Assembly: GCF_003855255.1 (NCBI RefSeq)
Contig: NZ_CP034072.1
Span: forward strand, 2,531,806 to 2,595,805
DNA length: 64,000 nucleotides
From: Mycolicibacterium nivoides
GTDB taxonomy: Bacteria; Actinomycetota; Actinomycetes; Mycobacteriales; Mycobacteriaceae
Direction: 5' to 3'
The notes under the pieces were generated by a model that was not told the origin of the DNA, did no database searches, and saw only the letters and a list, made by a program, of their open reading frames with translations. Below, piece after piece: positions 55,762 through 64,000 of this stretch. Within the stretch, counting starts at the first letter, position 1. Each line of letters opens with the position of its first letter. The translations under genes were made by a program, and so were the position numbers.

Positions 55762-56136
55762 TCACGTTGTTTCGGGCACGGCGCCGCCCGGTTGGGGCAC
55801 CAGGGCAGAACCGTCCACCGGAGCGAGGCGGACGGTCCGGTCTGCCCATATGACGAAGATCACGCTGCCCAAGGGCACGATGCTGGCCAGCAACGCCAGA
55901 ATCCAGGTGCCCACGCCCCACTTGTGGGCAATGCCGACCAGCACGGCGGCCACCACGAAGGCGACGAAAACGCCACCGTGAATCGGGCCGAACACCTTGA
56001 CTCCGATCTCGGTGCGGGGACTGCCCAGGTACTTGAAGTACATGCCGACCAGCAGACCGGCCCAGCTCACCGCCTCAGCGAGAGCGATGAGCCGGAACCA
56101 GCCCGAAACCGTGCGCAGGTCGAAGGAGCGTGTCAT
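55762..56136 (-). CDS. DUF3817 integral membrane protein
   Basis: A 124-residue protein with about three membrane helices. WFRLIALAEAVSWAGLLVGMYFKY and FGPIHGGVFVAFVVAAVL carry the DUF3817 pattern seen also at 33304. It lies 13 bp upstream of the thioredoxin-like gene and is probably co-transcribed. The start MTRSFDLRTV is used; an ATG three codons earlier is possible. Confidence 0.82.
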   Translation of the reverse strand: MTRSFDLRTVSGWFRLIALAEAVSWAGLLVGMYFKYLGSPRTEIGVKVFGPIHGGVFVAFVVAAVLVGIAHKWGVGTWILALLASIVPLGSVIFVIWADRTVRLAPVDGSALVPQPGGAVPETT

Positions 56137-56192
56137 GGCCGCCATTGTGCCGGACCGGACGGCCAGCTACTACACGCCGTCGTTGATAGCTG

Positions 56193-57383
56193 TCAGCGAC
56201 GCAGGATCAGCGCATCGCCCTGGCCACCGGCGCCACAGAGCGCGGCCACGGCGTAGCCGGAACCCTTGCGGGCCAGTTCCAGCGCGGCATGCAGCGTGAT
56301 GCGGGCACCCGACATGCCGATCGGGTGACCGATCGCGATCGCGCCGCCGTTCACGTTCACCTTGGCCGGGTCGACGCCCAGCTCCTTGGTCGAGGCCAGC
56401 GAAACCGCAGCGAACGCCTCGTTGATCTCGAGCACGTCCAGCTGATCGACGCTGATGCCCTCACGCTCGACGGCCTTCTTGATCGCGTTGGCCGGCTGGC
56501 TCTGCAGCGTGGAGTCCGGACCGGCCACCACACCGTGCGCACCGATCTCACACAGCCAGTCCAGGCCCAGCTCCTGCGCCTTGGCCTTGCTCATCACCAC
56601 GACCGCGGCCGCGCCGTCGGAGATCTGCGACGACGACCCGGCGGTGATGGTGCCGTCCTTGCGGAAGGCAGGACGCAGACCACCCAGCGATTCGGCTGTG
56701 GTGTTGGCACGGATGCCCTCGTCCTCGGCGAACTCGATCGGGTCACCCTTGCGCTGCGGAATCGACACCGGCACCACCTCGTCGGCGTACACCCCGTCCT
56801 TCCACGCCGCGGCGGCCTTCTGATGCGACTGGGCGGCGAACTCGTCCTGCTCGGCGCGGGTGAACTTGTCGACGTCGTTGCGCTGCTCGGTGAGCGCGCC
56901 CATGGGCTGGTCGGTGAACACGTCGTGCAGACCGTCGTAGGCCAGGTGGTCGACCAGCGTCGCATCGCCGTACTTGTAGCCCTCGCGGCTCTTGGGCAGC
57001 AGGTGCGGAGCCTGGCTCATGGATTCCTGGCCTCCGGCGACGACGACGTCGAACTCACCGGCGCGGATCAGCTGGTCGGCCAGGGCGATGGCATCGATGC
57101 CGGAAAGGCACATCTTGTTGATGCTCAGCGCGGGTACGTCCCAGCCGATGCCGGCGGCCACCGCGGACTGGCGAGCGGGCATCTGACCGGCCCCTGCGGT
57201 CAGCACCTGACCCATGATCACGTAGTCCACCAGCGAAGCATCGACCTTGGCCTTCTCCAGGGCGCCGCGAATCGCGATCGCGCCCAGGTCACTGCCGGAA
57301 AAATCCTTCAGCGAGCCCATCAATCTGCCAACCGGAGTACGCGCTCCAGCAACGATCACCGACGTGCGATTTTCCGCAGTCAT
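56193..57383 (-). CDS. fadA4: Acetyl-CoA acetyltransferase
   Basis: A 396-residue biosynthetic-type thiolase. The catalytic residues are Cys92 (NKMCLSG), His353 (IGHPIGMSG) and Cys383 (LCGAGGQGD). It condenses or cleaves acetoacetyl-CoA or branched 3-ketoacyl-CoA. It matches Rv1323 (FadA4) in position. GGAGGTAGGAA before the ATG is a strong ribosome site. It is divergent from the epimerase gene, and a CRP-like site lies between. Confidence 0.94.
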   Translation of the reverse strand: MTAENRTSVIVAGARTPVGRLMGSLKDFSGSDLGAIAIRGALEKAKVDASLVDYVIMGQVLTAGAGQMPARQSAVAAGIGWDVPALSINKMCLSGIDAIALADQLIRAGEFDVVVAGGQESMSQAPHLLPKSREGYKYGDATLVDHLAYDGLHDVFTDQPMGALTEQRNDVDKFTRAEQDEFAAQSHQKAAAAWKDGVYADEVVPVSIPQRKGDPIEFAEDEGIRANTTAESLGGLRPAFRKDGTITAGSSSQISDGAAAVVVMSKAKAQELGLDWLCEIGAHGVVAGPDSTLQSQPANAIKKAVEREGISVDQLDVLEINEAFAAVSLASTKELGVDPAKVNVNGGAIAIGHPIGMSGARITLHAALELARKGSGYAVAALCGAGGQGDALILRR

Positions 57384-57412
57384 TTCCTACCTCCAAAGCC
57401 GTGTCCAAGAGC

Positions 57413-57428
57413 TGTGTGGGCGATCACA
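57413..57428. promoter_or_regulatory. CRP-like site TGTGT-GGGCGA-TCACA
   Basis: Matches the mycobacterial CRP consensus TGTGA-N6-TCACA at nine of ten fixed positions. It is 29 bp before the fadA4 start and 37 bp before the epimerase start, within the divergent promoter. Binding is inferred. Confidence 0.6.
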
Positions 57429-57465
57429 CATACGCAAACGTTCAGGTTGAGGTTACCGTTACGTT

Positions 57466-57942
57466 ATGACCGCCGATCAGGTTGATGCCCGTCCCACACT
57501 CGCCTCGGCGCTGGTGACGGCGATCGATCATGTCGGTATCGCCGTTCCCGATCTGGATGCCGCCGCCAAGTGGTACCACGACAACCTCGGCATGATCGTC
57601 CTCCACGAGGAGATCAACGAAGAGCAGGGTGTACGCGAGGCGATGCTCTCGGTGCGCGGCGCGCCCAAGGGCAGTGCCCAGATCCAGCTGCTGGCCCCGC
57701 TGGACGAGAAGTCGACGATCGCCAAGTTCATCGACCGCAGCGGCCCCGGCCTGCAGCAACTGGCCTACCGGACCAGCGACATCGACGCACTGAGTGAGCG
57801 CCTGCGCAGCCAGGGCGTGCGGCTGCTCTACGAAGCCCCCCGCAAGGGCACCGCGAATTCGCGGATCAACTTCATCCACCCCAAGGATGCCGGCGGCGTG
57901 CTGATCGAGCTGGTCGAACCTGCCGCGGATTCAGAGCACTAA
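57466..57942 (+). CDS. mce: Methylmalonyl-CoA epimerase
   Basis: A 158-residue vicinal-oxygen-chelate protein matching Rv1322A. AIDHVGIAVPDLDAAAKWYHDNLGM opens the domain; metal ligands are expected at the first His, a central Gln (SAQIQLL) and a late Glu (LIELVEP). It interconverts (S)- and (R)-methylmalonyl-CoA between carboxylase and mutase. Its stop overlaps the convergent zinc-ribbon gene by 4 bp. It may serve the mutase cluster at 12060 as well as general propionate metabolism. Confidence 0.93.
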   Translation: MTADQVDARPTLASALVTAIDHVGIAVPDLDAAAKWYHDNLGMIVLHEEINEEQGVREAMLSVRGAPKGSAQIQLLAPLDEKSTIAKFIDRSGPGLQQLAYRTSDIDALSERLRSQGVRLLYEAPRKGTANSRINFIHPKDAGGVLIELVEPAADSEH

Positions 57943-58220
57943 GACCACTTTCTCGTCGGGCCGCGATTGGCCCGATTCGCCCAGCAGGCGGTGTGCCAAT
58001 GCCTGCGATCATCGACATCGCCGACATCGATCGGTACCACCACCACGTGCGCGGTAGCCACGCGAATCTCGTGGTCGCACCCAGGGCATCGATAGACCTT
58101 CACCGCACGCGATGCGGTGACCACCCGCACCTCGTAGTCGTAACCGTCGGGCCCGGTCTCGACCCGGCGTGACGGCGGCAAGGGCGCCAGCCGGCGGTGT
58201 TCGCGGGGCCGGCGGCGCAT
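57939..58220 (-). CDS. Small zinc-ribbon-like protein next to nucS
   Basis: A 93-residue basic protein. CPGCDHEIRVATAH and HWHTACW suggest one zinc site (Cys-x2-Cys with later His/Cys). The N-terminus is Arg-rich. It overlaps the nucS stop by one base (TGATG), so it is coupled to the mismatch endonuclease gene. This pairing is conserved in mycobacteria as far as I recall. A DNA- or protein-binding accessory role is possible but unproven. Confidence 0.75.
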   Translation of the reverse strand: MRRRPREHRRLAPLPPSRRVETGPDGYDYEVRVVTASRAVKVYRCPGCDHEIRVATAHVVVVPIDVGDVDDRRHWHTACWANRANRGPTRKWS

Positions 58221-58900
58221 CAGAACAGCCGGTATTCGTCGCTGTCCATGCCCCGCATCTGGTCATAATCCAAAGTCACACAACGGATTCCACGATCATT
58301 GGCGAGGGTTCGGGCCTGGGGCTTGATCTGCTGGGCGGCGAACACCCCGGCCACCGGGGCCAGCACGGTGTCGCGGTTGAGCAGGTCGAGGTAACGCGTC
58401 AGCTGTTCGACGCCGTCGATCTCCCCGCGGCGCTTGATCTCCACGGCCACCGAGCGGCCCAGCTCGTCACGGCACATCAGATCGACCGGGCCGATCGCGG
58501 TCGGGTACTCACGGCGCACCAATGTGTAGCCCGCGCCCAGCAGCTCGACGTGCTCGGCCAGCAGTACCTGCAGGTGTGCCTCCACGCCGTCCTTCACCAG
58601 GCCGGGATCGACACCGAGTTCGTGGCTGGAGTCGTGCTCGACGTCCTCGACCGTGATGCGCAGCTGCTCGCCGGCCTTGTTCTCGACCACCCACACCAGT
58701 GCTCCCTCGCCGTCCTGCTCTACGAGCCAGCACGGCGGGCTCATCCAGTTCAGCGGCTTGTAGGCGCGATCGTCGGCATGGACACTGACCGAACCGTCGG
58801 ACTTGAACAACAACAGCCTGCGGGCCGATGGGAGATGAGCGGTCAGCCGCCCGACGTAGTCGACGGTGCACTGGGCAATCACGAGGCGCACCCGATCCAC
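58220..58900 (-). CDS. nucS: NucS/EndoMS mismatch-specific endonuclease
   Basis: A 226-residue NucS, matching Rv1321. The N-terminal dimerisation domain is followed by a RecB-like nuclease core: Asp140 (GPVDLMC), Glu154 and Lys156 (VEIKRR). It cuts mismatched DNA on both strands and replaces MutS/MutL in mycobacteria. The C-terminus, ending YRLF, may bind the sliding clamp. GTG at 58891 has a better ribosome site (AAGGTGG) than the longer GTG start at 58900 used here. Confidence 0.95.
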   Translation of the reverse strand: MDRVRLVIAQCTVDYVGRLTAHLPSARRLLLFKSDGSVSVHADDRAYKPLNWMSPPCWLVEQDGEGALVWVVENKAGEQLRITVEDVEHDSSHELGVDPGLVKDGVEAHLQVLLAEHVELLGAGYTLVRREYPTAIGPVDLMCRDELGRSVAVEIKRRGEIDGVEQLTRYLDLLNRDTVLAPVAGVFAAQQIKPQARTLANDRGIRCVTLDYDQMRGMDSDEYRLF

Positions 58901-58937
58901 CTTAAGGGCATCCGCAACGAACTAGGCTGACGCCACA

Positions 58938-60542
58938 ATGAACTCCGACAAATCGCTGGCACGACGGCTGGGCCGCGTCCTTGAAGGTGTCACCCGCCAG
59001 AACAGCCGGATCCCGATCACCCCGGAGTACGGATCGTGGGTGCTGGGGCGGGTATCGGAGAGCCAGCGCCGGCGCAGGGTACGTATCCAGGTCATTCTCA
59101 CGACGTTCGTGATCCTGGTGAACCTGCTCGGTATCGGCATCTCGATGATCATCGTCACGCTGTTGTTCCCGTCTCCGGATGTTTTCGATCCGCAGGTCCG
59201 CTGGATCACCTTCATCGTGGCGCCCATCTACATGGCCTCGGCGTTGATCGTCGGGGTGTTCTGGGCGACGACCCGGGTGATCGACAACGTGCGCTGGGCG
59301 ATCGAGGAGCGCCCACCCACCGTCGCGGATCAGCGGAACACATTCTTCGCCCCGTTCCGGCTCACCCGCGTGCTGCTGTTCCTGTGGGGGGTGGGCACCG
59401 CACTGTTGACGACGCTCTACGGTCTCGTCGACACCAACTACATTCCGAAGTTCCTGCTGGGCATCAGTTTCCCGGGCATCGTGGTGTCGGTCAGCTGCCA
59501 TCTGTTCACCGAGTTCGCACTGCGGCCGGTGGCCGCCCAGGCGCTGGAGGCCGGCCCGCCACCGGTCCGGCTGGCTCCGGGCATCATGGGCCGCACCATG
59601 GTGGTGTGGGCCCTGAGTTCAGGGGTGCCGATCCTCGGCATCATGCTGGCCGCGGTGTTCGCCGTGACGCTCAACAACCTGACACCGGTCCAATTCGCCT
59701 ACGCCGTCATCGGTCTCGGCTCGTTTGCGCTGGTGTTCGGATTCCTGCTGATGTGGATTCTGTCGTATCTGACCGCGACCCCGATCCGAGTGGTGCGCGC
59801 GGCCCTCAACCGTGTCGAACAAGGTGATCTGGACACCAACCTCGTGGTGTTCGACGGCACCGAACTGGGCCAGCTGCAACGCGGATTCAACTCGATGGTG
59901 CACGGCCTGCGCGAGCGCGAACGGGTCCGCGATCTGTTCGGCCGACATGTCGGCCGCGAGGTCGCCGCACTGGCTGAGCAGGAGAAGCCCGTCCTCGGCG
60001 GCGAGGAGCGCCACGCCGCAGTGATTTTCGTGGACGTCATCGGCTCGACGCAGTTGGTCACAACGCGGCCCGCGGTCGAGGTGGTCGATCTGCTCAACCG
60101 CTTCTTCGCCGTCATCGTCGACGAAGTCGACAATCACCGCGGCCTGGTCAACAAGTTCGAGGGTGACGCCATACTCGCGGTGTTCGGTGCGCCGGTCTCG
60201 CTGCCCAACGCCGAGGACGAAGCCCTGGGAGCCGCACGGGCGATCGCGCAGCGGCTGCGTGTCGAGGTACCCGAGCTCGAGGCAGGGATCGGGGTGGCCG
60301 CCGGTCAAGTGGTGGCGGGCAACGTCGGGGCCAAGCAGCGCTTCGAGTACACCGTGATCGGAGAGCCGGTCAACGAGGCCGCGCGGTTGTGCGATTTCTC
60401 CAAACAGGTGCCCGGGCACCTGGTGGCATCATCGGACACCATCGCCAATGCGTCCGAAACCGAAAGGGCCCGTTGGTCGCTGGGCGAATCGGTCACCCTG
60501 CGGGGGCTGGGCGAGCCGACCCGCGTGGCCGTACCGGTCTAA
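58938..60542 (+). CDS. Membrane adenylate cyclase with HAMP domain (Rv1318c-Rv1320c type)
   Basis: A 534-residue class III cyclase. Six membrane helices (about 45-290) are followed by a HAMP linker (TPIRVVRAALNRVEQGDLDTNLVVFDGTELGQL) and a cyclase domain. Metal-binding Asp366 (FVDVIGST) and Asp410 (NKFEGDAIL) are present, as is the late Asn/Arg region (VIGEPVNEAARLCDF). It makes cAMP in response to membrane or pH cues. It converges with glsA, overlapping by 4 bp. M. tuberculosis has three tandem cyclases here; this window has one. Confidence 0.92.
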   Translation: MNSDKSLARRLGRVLEGVTRQNSRIPITPEYGSWVLGRVSESQRRRRVRIQVILTTFVILVNLLGIGISMIIVTLLFPSPDVFDPQVRWITFIVAPIYMASALIVGVFWATTRVIDNVRWAIEERPPTVADQRNTFFAPFRLTRVLLFLWGVGTALLTTLYGLVDTNYIPKFLLGISFPGIVVSVSCHLFTEFALRPVAAQALEAGPPPVRLAPGIMGRTMVVWALSSGVPILGIMLAAVFAVTLNNLTPVQFAYAVIGLGSFALVFGFLLMWILSYLTATPIRVVRAALNRVEQGDLDTNLVVFDGTELGQLQRGFNSMVHGLRERERVRDLFGRHVGREVAALAEQEKPVLGGEERHAAVIFVDVIGSTQLVTTRPAVEVVDLLNRFFAVIVDEVDNHRGLVNKFEGDAILAVFGAPVSLPNAEDEALGAARAIAQRLRVEVPELEAGIGVAAGQVVAGNVGAKQRFEYTVIGEPVNEAARLCDFSKQVPGHLVASSDTIANASETERARWSLGESVTLRGLGEPTRVAVPV

Positions 60543-61840
60543 CCCGCGCCCCACTGCCGCGCTGCTTCGACCGCCTCGTCGAGAGTGCGGAACACGACGC
60601 CGTCATAGTCGTCGCGCCGGTCGGCAGGCACCACGCGGCCGTCGGGGTCGACGAGATAGGCCTCCTTGCCCGTGGCGGCCAGGCTGGCCCGCATCCCGGT
60701 CAGCATGCCGCGTGCCGCATCGTTGATGTCGTCGACCCGGGTCACGTCCAGCACGGCGACGTCATACTCGCCACGATCGTGCTCGGCGGTCCGTAACACC
60801 TGCTCGGCACCGGCGAACAACAGATCGCCTTGAACCTCGTAGACCCGAATGCCCGGGTTGACCGGGTACGCCGCTCGCAACGTCGACGACGACTCACGGC
60901 CGACCGTGAGGAAGTGAAGTCCCAACTGCGAGGAAAGGTTGCGGCACACATGTACCCCGCGCACGCTGTTACCACGGGAATCCAGACGCGGCGAGTAGAC
61001 ACCGATGCCGAGTTGGCCGGGCAGTACCGCCACGATGCCGCCGCCGACCCCGCTCTTGGCGGGCAGCCCTACGGCGCTGACCCAATCGCCTGTCGCGTCG
61101 TACATCCCACAGGTCACCATCACACTGAGAGTGCGCCGAACCACGTTCGCATCGATGACGCGCCGCCCGGTCAACGGGTTGAACCCGCCCCGGGCCAGCG
61201 TGGCGGCCATCCGGGCCAGGTCGGTACTGGTCACCTTGACCGAACACTGGCGGAAGTACACGTCGAGGACGTCGTCCGGATCGCCGTCCAGCACACCGAA
61301 ACTGGTCAGCATGTACGCGATCGCCCGATTGCGGTTGCCCGTCGCCTTCTCCGAGGCGTACACATCCATGTCGATCTCGAGTCGCCGGCCCGCGCATGCC
61401 GAATAGAACTCGTGGATGCGGTCGAACCGCTCATCGGCACTGGCCCCCGGGATCAGCGAAACCGCCGCGATGGCACCAGCGTTGATCATGGGGTTCTTCG
61501 GCGTCTTGGTCACGTCGTCCACGCTGATCTCGTTGAACGCCTCACCCGAGGGTTCGACGCCGATCCTGGCGTCGACGGCATCCTGGCCGATCTGGTCCAG
61601 CGCGAGCGCGTACGTGAACGGCTTGGAGATGGACTGGATGGTGAATTCCACTGCGGTGTCGCCCGATTCGTAGACAAATCCGTCCGAGGACGACAAACTC
61701 AGCCCAAAGCCCTCGGGGTCCACCTTGGCGAGTTCAGGGATATAGCTCGCCAGCGCGCCGTCACGTAGTTCGATCTGCTCGGCACGGATCCGGTCCAGGT
61801 AGTGCTGCACCAGCTCGGCCACAGGTCGCAGTCTAGCCAC
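60539..61840 (-). CDS. glsA: Glutaminase A with C-terminal STAS domain
   Basis: A 433-residue protein. The serine-dependent glutaminase domain covers about 1-310, with catalytic Ser70 and Lys73 (SISK), KTPKNPMINAGAI and SGVGGGI. A STAS-like domain (about 330-430; VYEVQGDLLFAGAEQVLRT, AVLDVTRVDDINDAARGML) follows, as in some mammalian-unlike bacterial glutaminases. It hydrolyses glutamine to glutamate and ammonia. GTG at 61840 has GGGAG seven bases upstream. It is divergent from alkA and is not part of the M. tuberculosis arrangement here. Confidence 0.92.
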   Translation of the reverse strand: MARLRPVAELVQHYLDRIRAEQIELRDGALASYIPELAKVDPEGFGLSLSSSDGFVYESGDTAVEFTIQSISKPFTYALALDQIGQDAVDARIGVEPSGEAFNEISVDDVTKTPKNPMINAGAIAAVSLIPGASADERFDRIHEFYSACAGRRLEIDMDVYASEKATGNRNRAIAYMLTSFGVLDGDPDDVLDVYFRQCSVKVTSTDLARMAATLARGGFNPLTGRRVIDANVVRRTLSVMVTCGMYDATGDWVSAVGLPAKSGVGGGIVAVLPGQLGIGVYSPRLDSRGNSVRGVHVCRNLSSQLGLHFLTVGRESSSTLRAAYPVNPGIRVYEVQGDLLFAGAEQVLRTAEHDRGEYDVAVLDVTRVDDINDAARGMLTGMRASLAATGKEAYLVDPDGRVVPADRRDDYDGVVFRTLDEAVEAARQWGAG

Positions 61841-61909
61841 GAGCACGCTCCCACGACCATGTCGCTTTTCCGCTAGTGAAGCGCCGGATGCCGTGCCATC
61901 GTGGAATAC

Positions 61910-63403
61910 ATGCACGAGGATTTCGACCGCTGTTACCGGGCAGTCCAGTCCAAGGACGCACGGTTCGACGGCTGGTTCGTGACCGCCGTGCTCACCACAG
62001 GCATCTATTGCCGCCCCAGCTGTCCGGTACGGCCACCGTTCGCCCGCAACATGCGGTTCTATCCGACCGCGGCCGCCGCCCAGGCAGCCGGCTTCCGAGC
62101 CTGCAAGCGCTGCCGCCCCGACGCCTCGCCAGGCTCCCCCGAATGGAACGTGCGCGGCGACATCGTTGCGCGATGCATGCGGCTGATCGCCGACGGCACC
62201 GTGGACCGCGACGGAGTGACGGGGCTGGCGGCCCGCGTCGGCTACACGAGCCGGCAGCTGCAACGCATCATGCAGGCCGAGCTGGGGGCCAATCCCCTGG
62301 CTCTGGCCCGGGCGCAACGCACCCAGACAGCGCGGGTGTTGATCGAAACCACCGAGCTGCCGTTCGCCGACGTCGCGTTTGCCGCGGGATTCGCCAGCAT
62401 CCGACAGTTCAACGACACCGTGCGGGCGGTCTGCGATCTGACGCCGACCCAGCTGCGGTTGCGGGCCCGCAACCGATTCGCCGCCGATGCCTCCGCTGCC
62501 CCCGGCGTTCTGTCACTGCGACTGCCGGTACGAACTCCCTTCGCCTACGAAGGGTTGTTCGGGCATCTCGCGGCCAGTGCGGTGCCGGGGTTGGAGGAGG
62601 TGCGCGACGGGCAGTACCGGCGCACCCTGCGGCTGCCGCACGGCCACGGCGTGGTCGGCCTGACTCCGCAGCCCGATCATGTCCGCTGCCAGTTGGTCCT
62701 GGAAGACTTCCGCGACCTGTCGGCCGCCATCGCACGGTGCCGGCGCCTGCTGGATCTCGACGCCGATCCCGAAGCGGTGGTGGAGGCGCTCCAGTCCGAT
62801 CCGCGGCTCGCCGCGGTGGTCGCCAAGGCGCCAGGACAACGTATCCCCCGCACCGTCGACGAATCCGAGCTCGCACTCCGAGTGGTGATCGGCCAGCAGG
62901 TGTCGATCAAGGCGGCGAGCACCCATGTCGGACGCCTCGTCGCCGGCTATGGGACCGCCGTCTCCGACGAGGCCGGAGGGTTGACGCACGTGTTTCCCAG
63001 CATCAGCGACCTGGCCGCCCTGGATCCCGGTCATCTGGCCATGCCGGCCTCCAGGAAGCGGACCGTCACGGCCCTGGTGTCGGCGATCGCCGATGGCGAT
63101 CTGGTCCTCGATCCGGGATGCGACTGGGAGAGGTCGCGCGAGCAGTTGCTCGCGCTCCCCGGGGTGGGGCCGTGGACCACGGAGGTGATCGCCATGCGCG
63201 GCCTCGGTGATCCAGATGCCTTCCCCGCCACCGATCTCGGCGTACGCGCGGCCGCGGACCATCTGGACCTGGCCCCTGACAGGCTCGTCGAACACAGCAC
63301 CAGATGGCGGCCATGGCGCGCATACGCGACACAACACCTGTGGACCACACTGGACCACGCGGTGAACGAATGGCCCCCGCACGATCGACAGGAGAAGTCA
63401 TGA
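61910..63403 (+). CDS. alkA: AdaA-AlkA fusion: methylphosphotriester sensor and 3-methyladenine DNA glycosylase
   Basis: A 497-residue protein matching Rv1317c. The Ada N-terminal zinc domain has Cys34, Cys38, Cys65 and Cys68 (YCRPSC; CKRC), and Cys34 is the methyl acceptor. An AraC-type helix-turn-helix follows, then an AlkA N-domain and a HhH-GPD glycosylase with catalytic Asp in FPATDLG. It both senses alkylation and excises alkylated bases. GTG at 61901 is an alternative start. The stop overlaps the ogt start (ATGA). Confidence 0.95.
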   Translation: MHEDFDRCYRAVQSKDARFDGWFVTAVLTTGIYCRPSCPVRPPFARNMRFYPTAAAAQAAGFRACKRCRPDASPGSPEWNVRGDIVARCMRLIADGTVDRDGVTGLAARVGYTSRQLQRIMQAELGANPLALARAQRTQTARVLIETTELPFADVAFAAGFASIRQFNDTVRAVCDLTPTQLRLRARNRFAADASAAPGVLSLRLPVRTPFAYEGLFGHLAASAVPGLEEVRDGQYRRTLRLPHGHGVVGLTPQPDHVRCQLVLEDFRDLSAAIARCRRLLDLDADPEAVVEALQSDPRLAAVVAKAPGQRIPRTVDESELALRVVIGQQVSIKAASTHVGRLVAGYGTAVSDEAGGLTHVFPSISDLAALDPGHLAMPASRKRTVTALVSAIADGDLVLDPGCDWERSREQLLALPGVGPWTTEVIAMRGLGDPDAFPATDLGVRAAADHLDLAPDRLVEHSTRWRPWRAYATQHLWTTLDHAVNEWPPHDRQEKS

Positions 63404-63897
63404 CGACACTGCACTACCGCACCATGGACAGCCCGGTCGGCCTTCTCACGCTGGCCGGCCGGGATGGAAAGCTCATGCACCTACGGATGGTCGACCAGAC
63501 CTACGAACCGAGCCGCGAAGGCTGGGAGGCCGATGACACGGCATTCTCCGACGCCGCCGACCAACTGTCCGCATACTTCGCCGGCGAACGTACGGAATTC
63601 GACCTCGAGCTCGACATGGTGGGGACGCAGTTTCAGCGCCGCGTGTGGGAGGCACTACGGACGATTCCTTACGGCGAAACCTGCTCATATGGAGAGATCG
63701 CGCGTCAGATCGGTTCACCATCCGCATCGCGAGCCGTCGGCCTGGCCAACGGGCACAATCCGATCGGCATCATCGTGCCCTGTCATCGGGTGATCGGCGC
63801 GAATGGCAGCCTCACCGGGTACGGCGGCGGCCTGGACCGAAAGCGTGCATTGTTGGAATTGGAGAGAAGCCGCACGATGCCGGCGCTTTTCAATTAA
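63400..63897 (+). CDS. ogt: O6-alkylguanine-DNA alkyltransferase
   Basis: A 165-residue suicide repair protein, the same length as M. tuberculosis Ogt. Cys128 in IIVPCHRVI accepts the alkyl group, and RAVGLANGHNPI forms the Asn hinge and Arg finger region. It is translated with alkA (ATGA), and the whole unit should be induced by the AdaA domain after alkylation damage. The gene ends just before an AT-rich hairpin. Confidence 0.96.
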   Translation: MTTLHYRTMDSPVGLLTLAGRDGKLMHLRMVDQTYEPSREGWEADDTAFSDAADQLSAYFAGERTEFDLELDMVGTQFQRRVWEALRTIPYGETCSYGEIARQIGSPSASRAVGLANGHNPIGIIVPCHRVIGANGSLTGYGGGLDRKRALLELERSRTMPALFN

Positions 63898-63900
63898 AAA

Positions 63901-63940
63901 GGGACGTTTTCAATTTCAGTATTGAAATTGAAAACGTCCC
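63901..63940. repeat. AT-rich perfect hairpin after ogt
   Basis: An 18-bp perfect stem (arms GGGACGTTTTCAATTTCA and its complement) with loop GTAT. It begins 4 bp after the ogt stop. No T-run follows on either strand. Its AT content is far above that of the window. It may act as a terminator or be part of a mobile or repeated element that continues past the window. Confidence 0.75.
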
Positions 63941-63965
63941 CGCATAATCCCTACATACAAAAATG

Positions 63966-63999
63966 CCCGAGCCCCCCAATCGAAATTGGAGGGCTCGGG
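63966..63999. repeat. Second hairpin near the window end
   Basis: A 15-bp stem with one mismatch: CCCGAGCCCCCCAAT pairs with ATTGGAGGGCTCGGG across loop CGAA. It lies 25 bp after the AT-rich hairpin. Tandem hairpins at this point suggest a termination region, possibly shared with a convergent gene beyond the window. Confidence 0.65.
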
Positions 64000-64000
64000 A

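Overview
The window is high-GC actinobacterial DNA from a mycobacterium, most likely a fast-growing, environmental (Mycolicibacterium-type) species. Positions 32924-63897 follow, in reverse, the gene order I recall for M. tuberculosis Rv1343c to Rv1316c: lprD, a DUF3817 gene, rdgB, rph, cAMP phosphodiesterase, murI, rhomboid, cysM-cysO-mec, P1 peptidase, DUF2017, clpS, pncB, dinG, glgP, glgE, glgB, a thioredoxin-like protein, fadA4, methylmalonyl-CoA epimerase, nucS, adenylate cyclase, alkA, ogt. An MspA-family porin gene and the absence of a PE_PGRS gene next to glgB also point to a fast grower. Species cannot be fixed from sequence alone.

Region 1 (1-16596) is a dense catabolic cluster of five or more divergent transcription units. 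It encodes a KstD-like flavoprotein (partial), a TetR regulator, thiolase, MeaB-type GTPase, three SDRs, a crotonase-fold protein, a two-chain acyl-CoA dehydrogenase, two acyl-CoA ligases, a 2Fe-2S ferredoxin, a class III CoA-transferase, an F420-type LLM oxidoreductase and a split B12-dependent acyl-CoA mutase. Two divergent promoters carry the same 15-bp palindrome (GAGAAT-N3-ATTCTC). The mutase/SDR promoter carries a 28-bp direct repeat containing its left half. I read this as one regulon for degrading an unidentified, probably branched or cyclic carboxylic acid, with the mutase handling a methylmalonyl-like intermediate. This is the best candidate for an undescribed system here.

Region 2 (16610-32844) is accessory and mixed: a TetR/deazaflavin-reductase pair, a P450-phosphotransferase-SDR operon, an MFS transporter with a LacI regulator, ahpC-ahpD, a P-loop kinase, a secreted zinc-peptidase-like lipoprotein, a FadD32-like fatty-acyl-AMP ligase, a small lipoprotein, a K+ channel, tRNA-Leu(UAG) and a free-standing HTH/LAGLIDADG protein.

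Region 3 (32924-63897) is the conserved core. It covers nucleotide hygiene and RNA processing (rdgB, rph), cell-wall precursor supply (murI), CysO-dependent cysteine synthesis, ClpS adaptor, NAD salvage, glycogen/maltosyl-phosphate metabolism, propionyl/methylmalonyl metabolism (epimerase), NucS mismatch repair, cAMP signalling (cyclase, phosphodiesterase and a CRP-like site) and alkylation repair (AdaA-AlkA, Ogt). A small insertion between dinG and glgP holds a second zinc-peptidase lipoprotein, a porin and a virginiamycin-B-lyase-like propeller. The window ends in two hairpins, the first unusually AT-rich.

No insertion sequence, integrase, CRISPR array, rRNA or replication origin was seen. 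No intergenic gap exceeds 300 bases; the longest, 13662-13928, holds the direct repeat described below.
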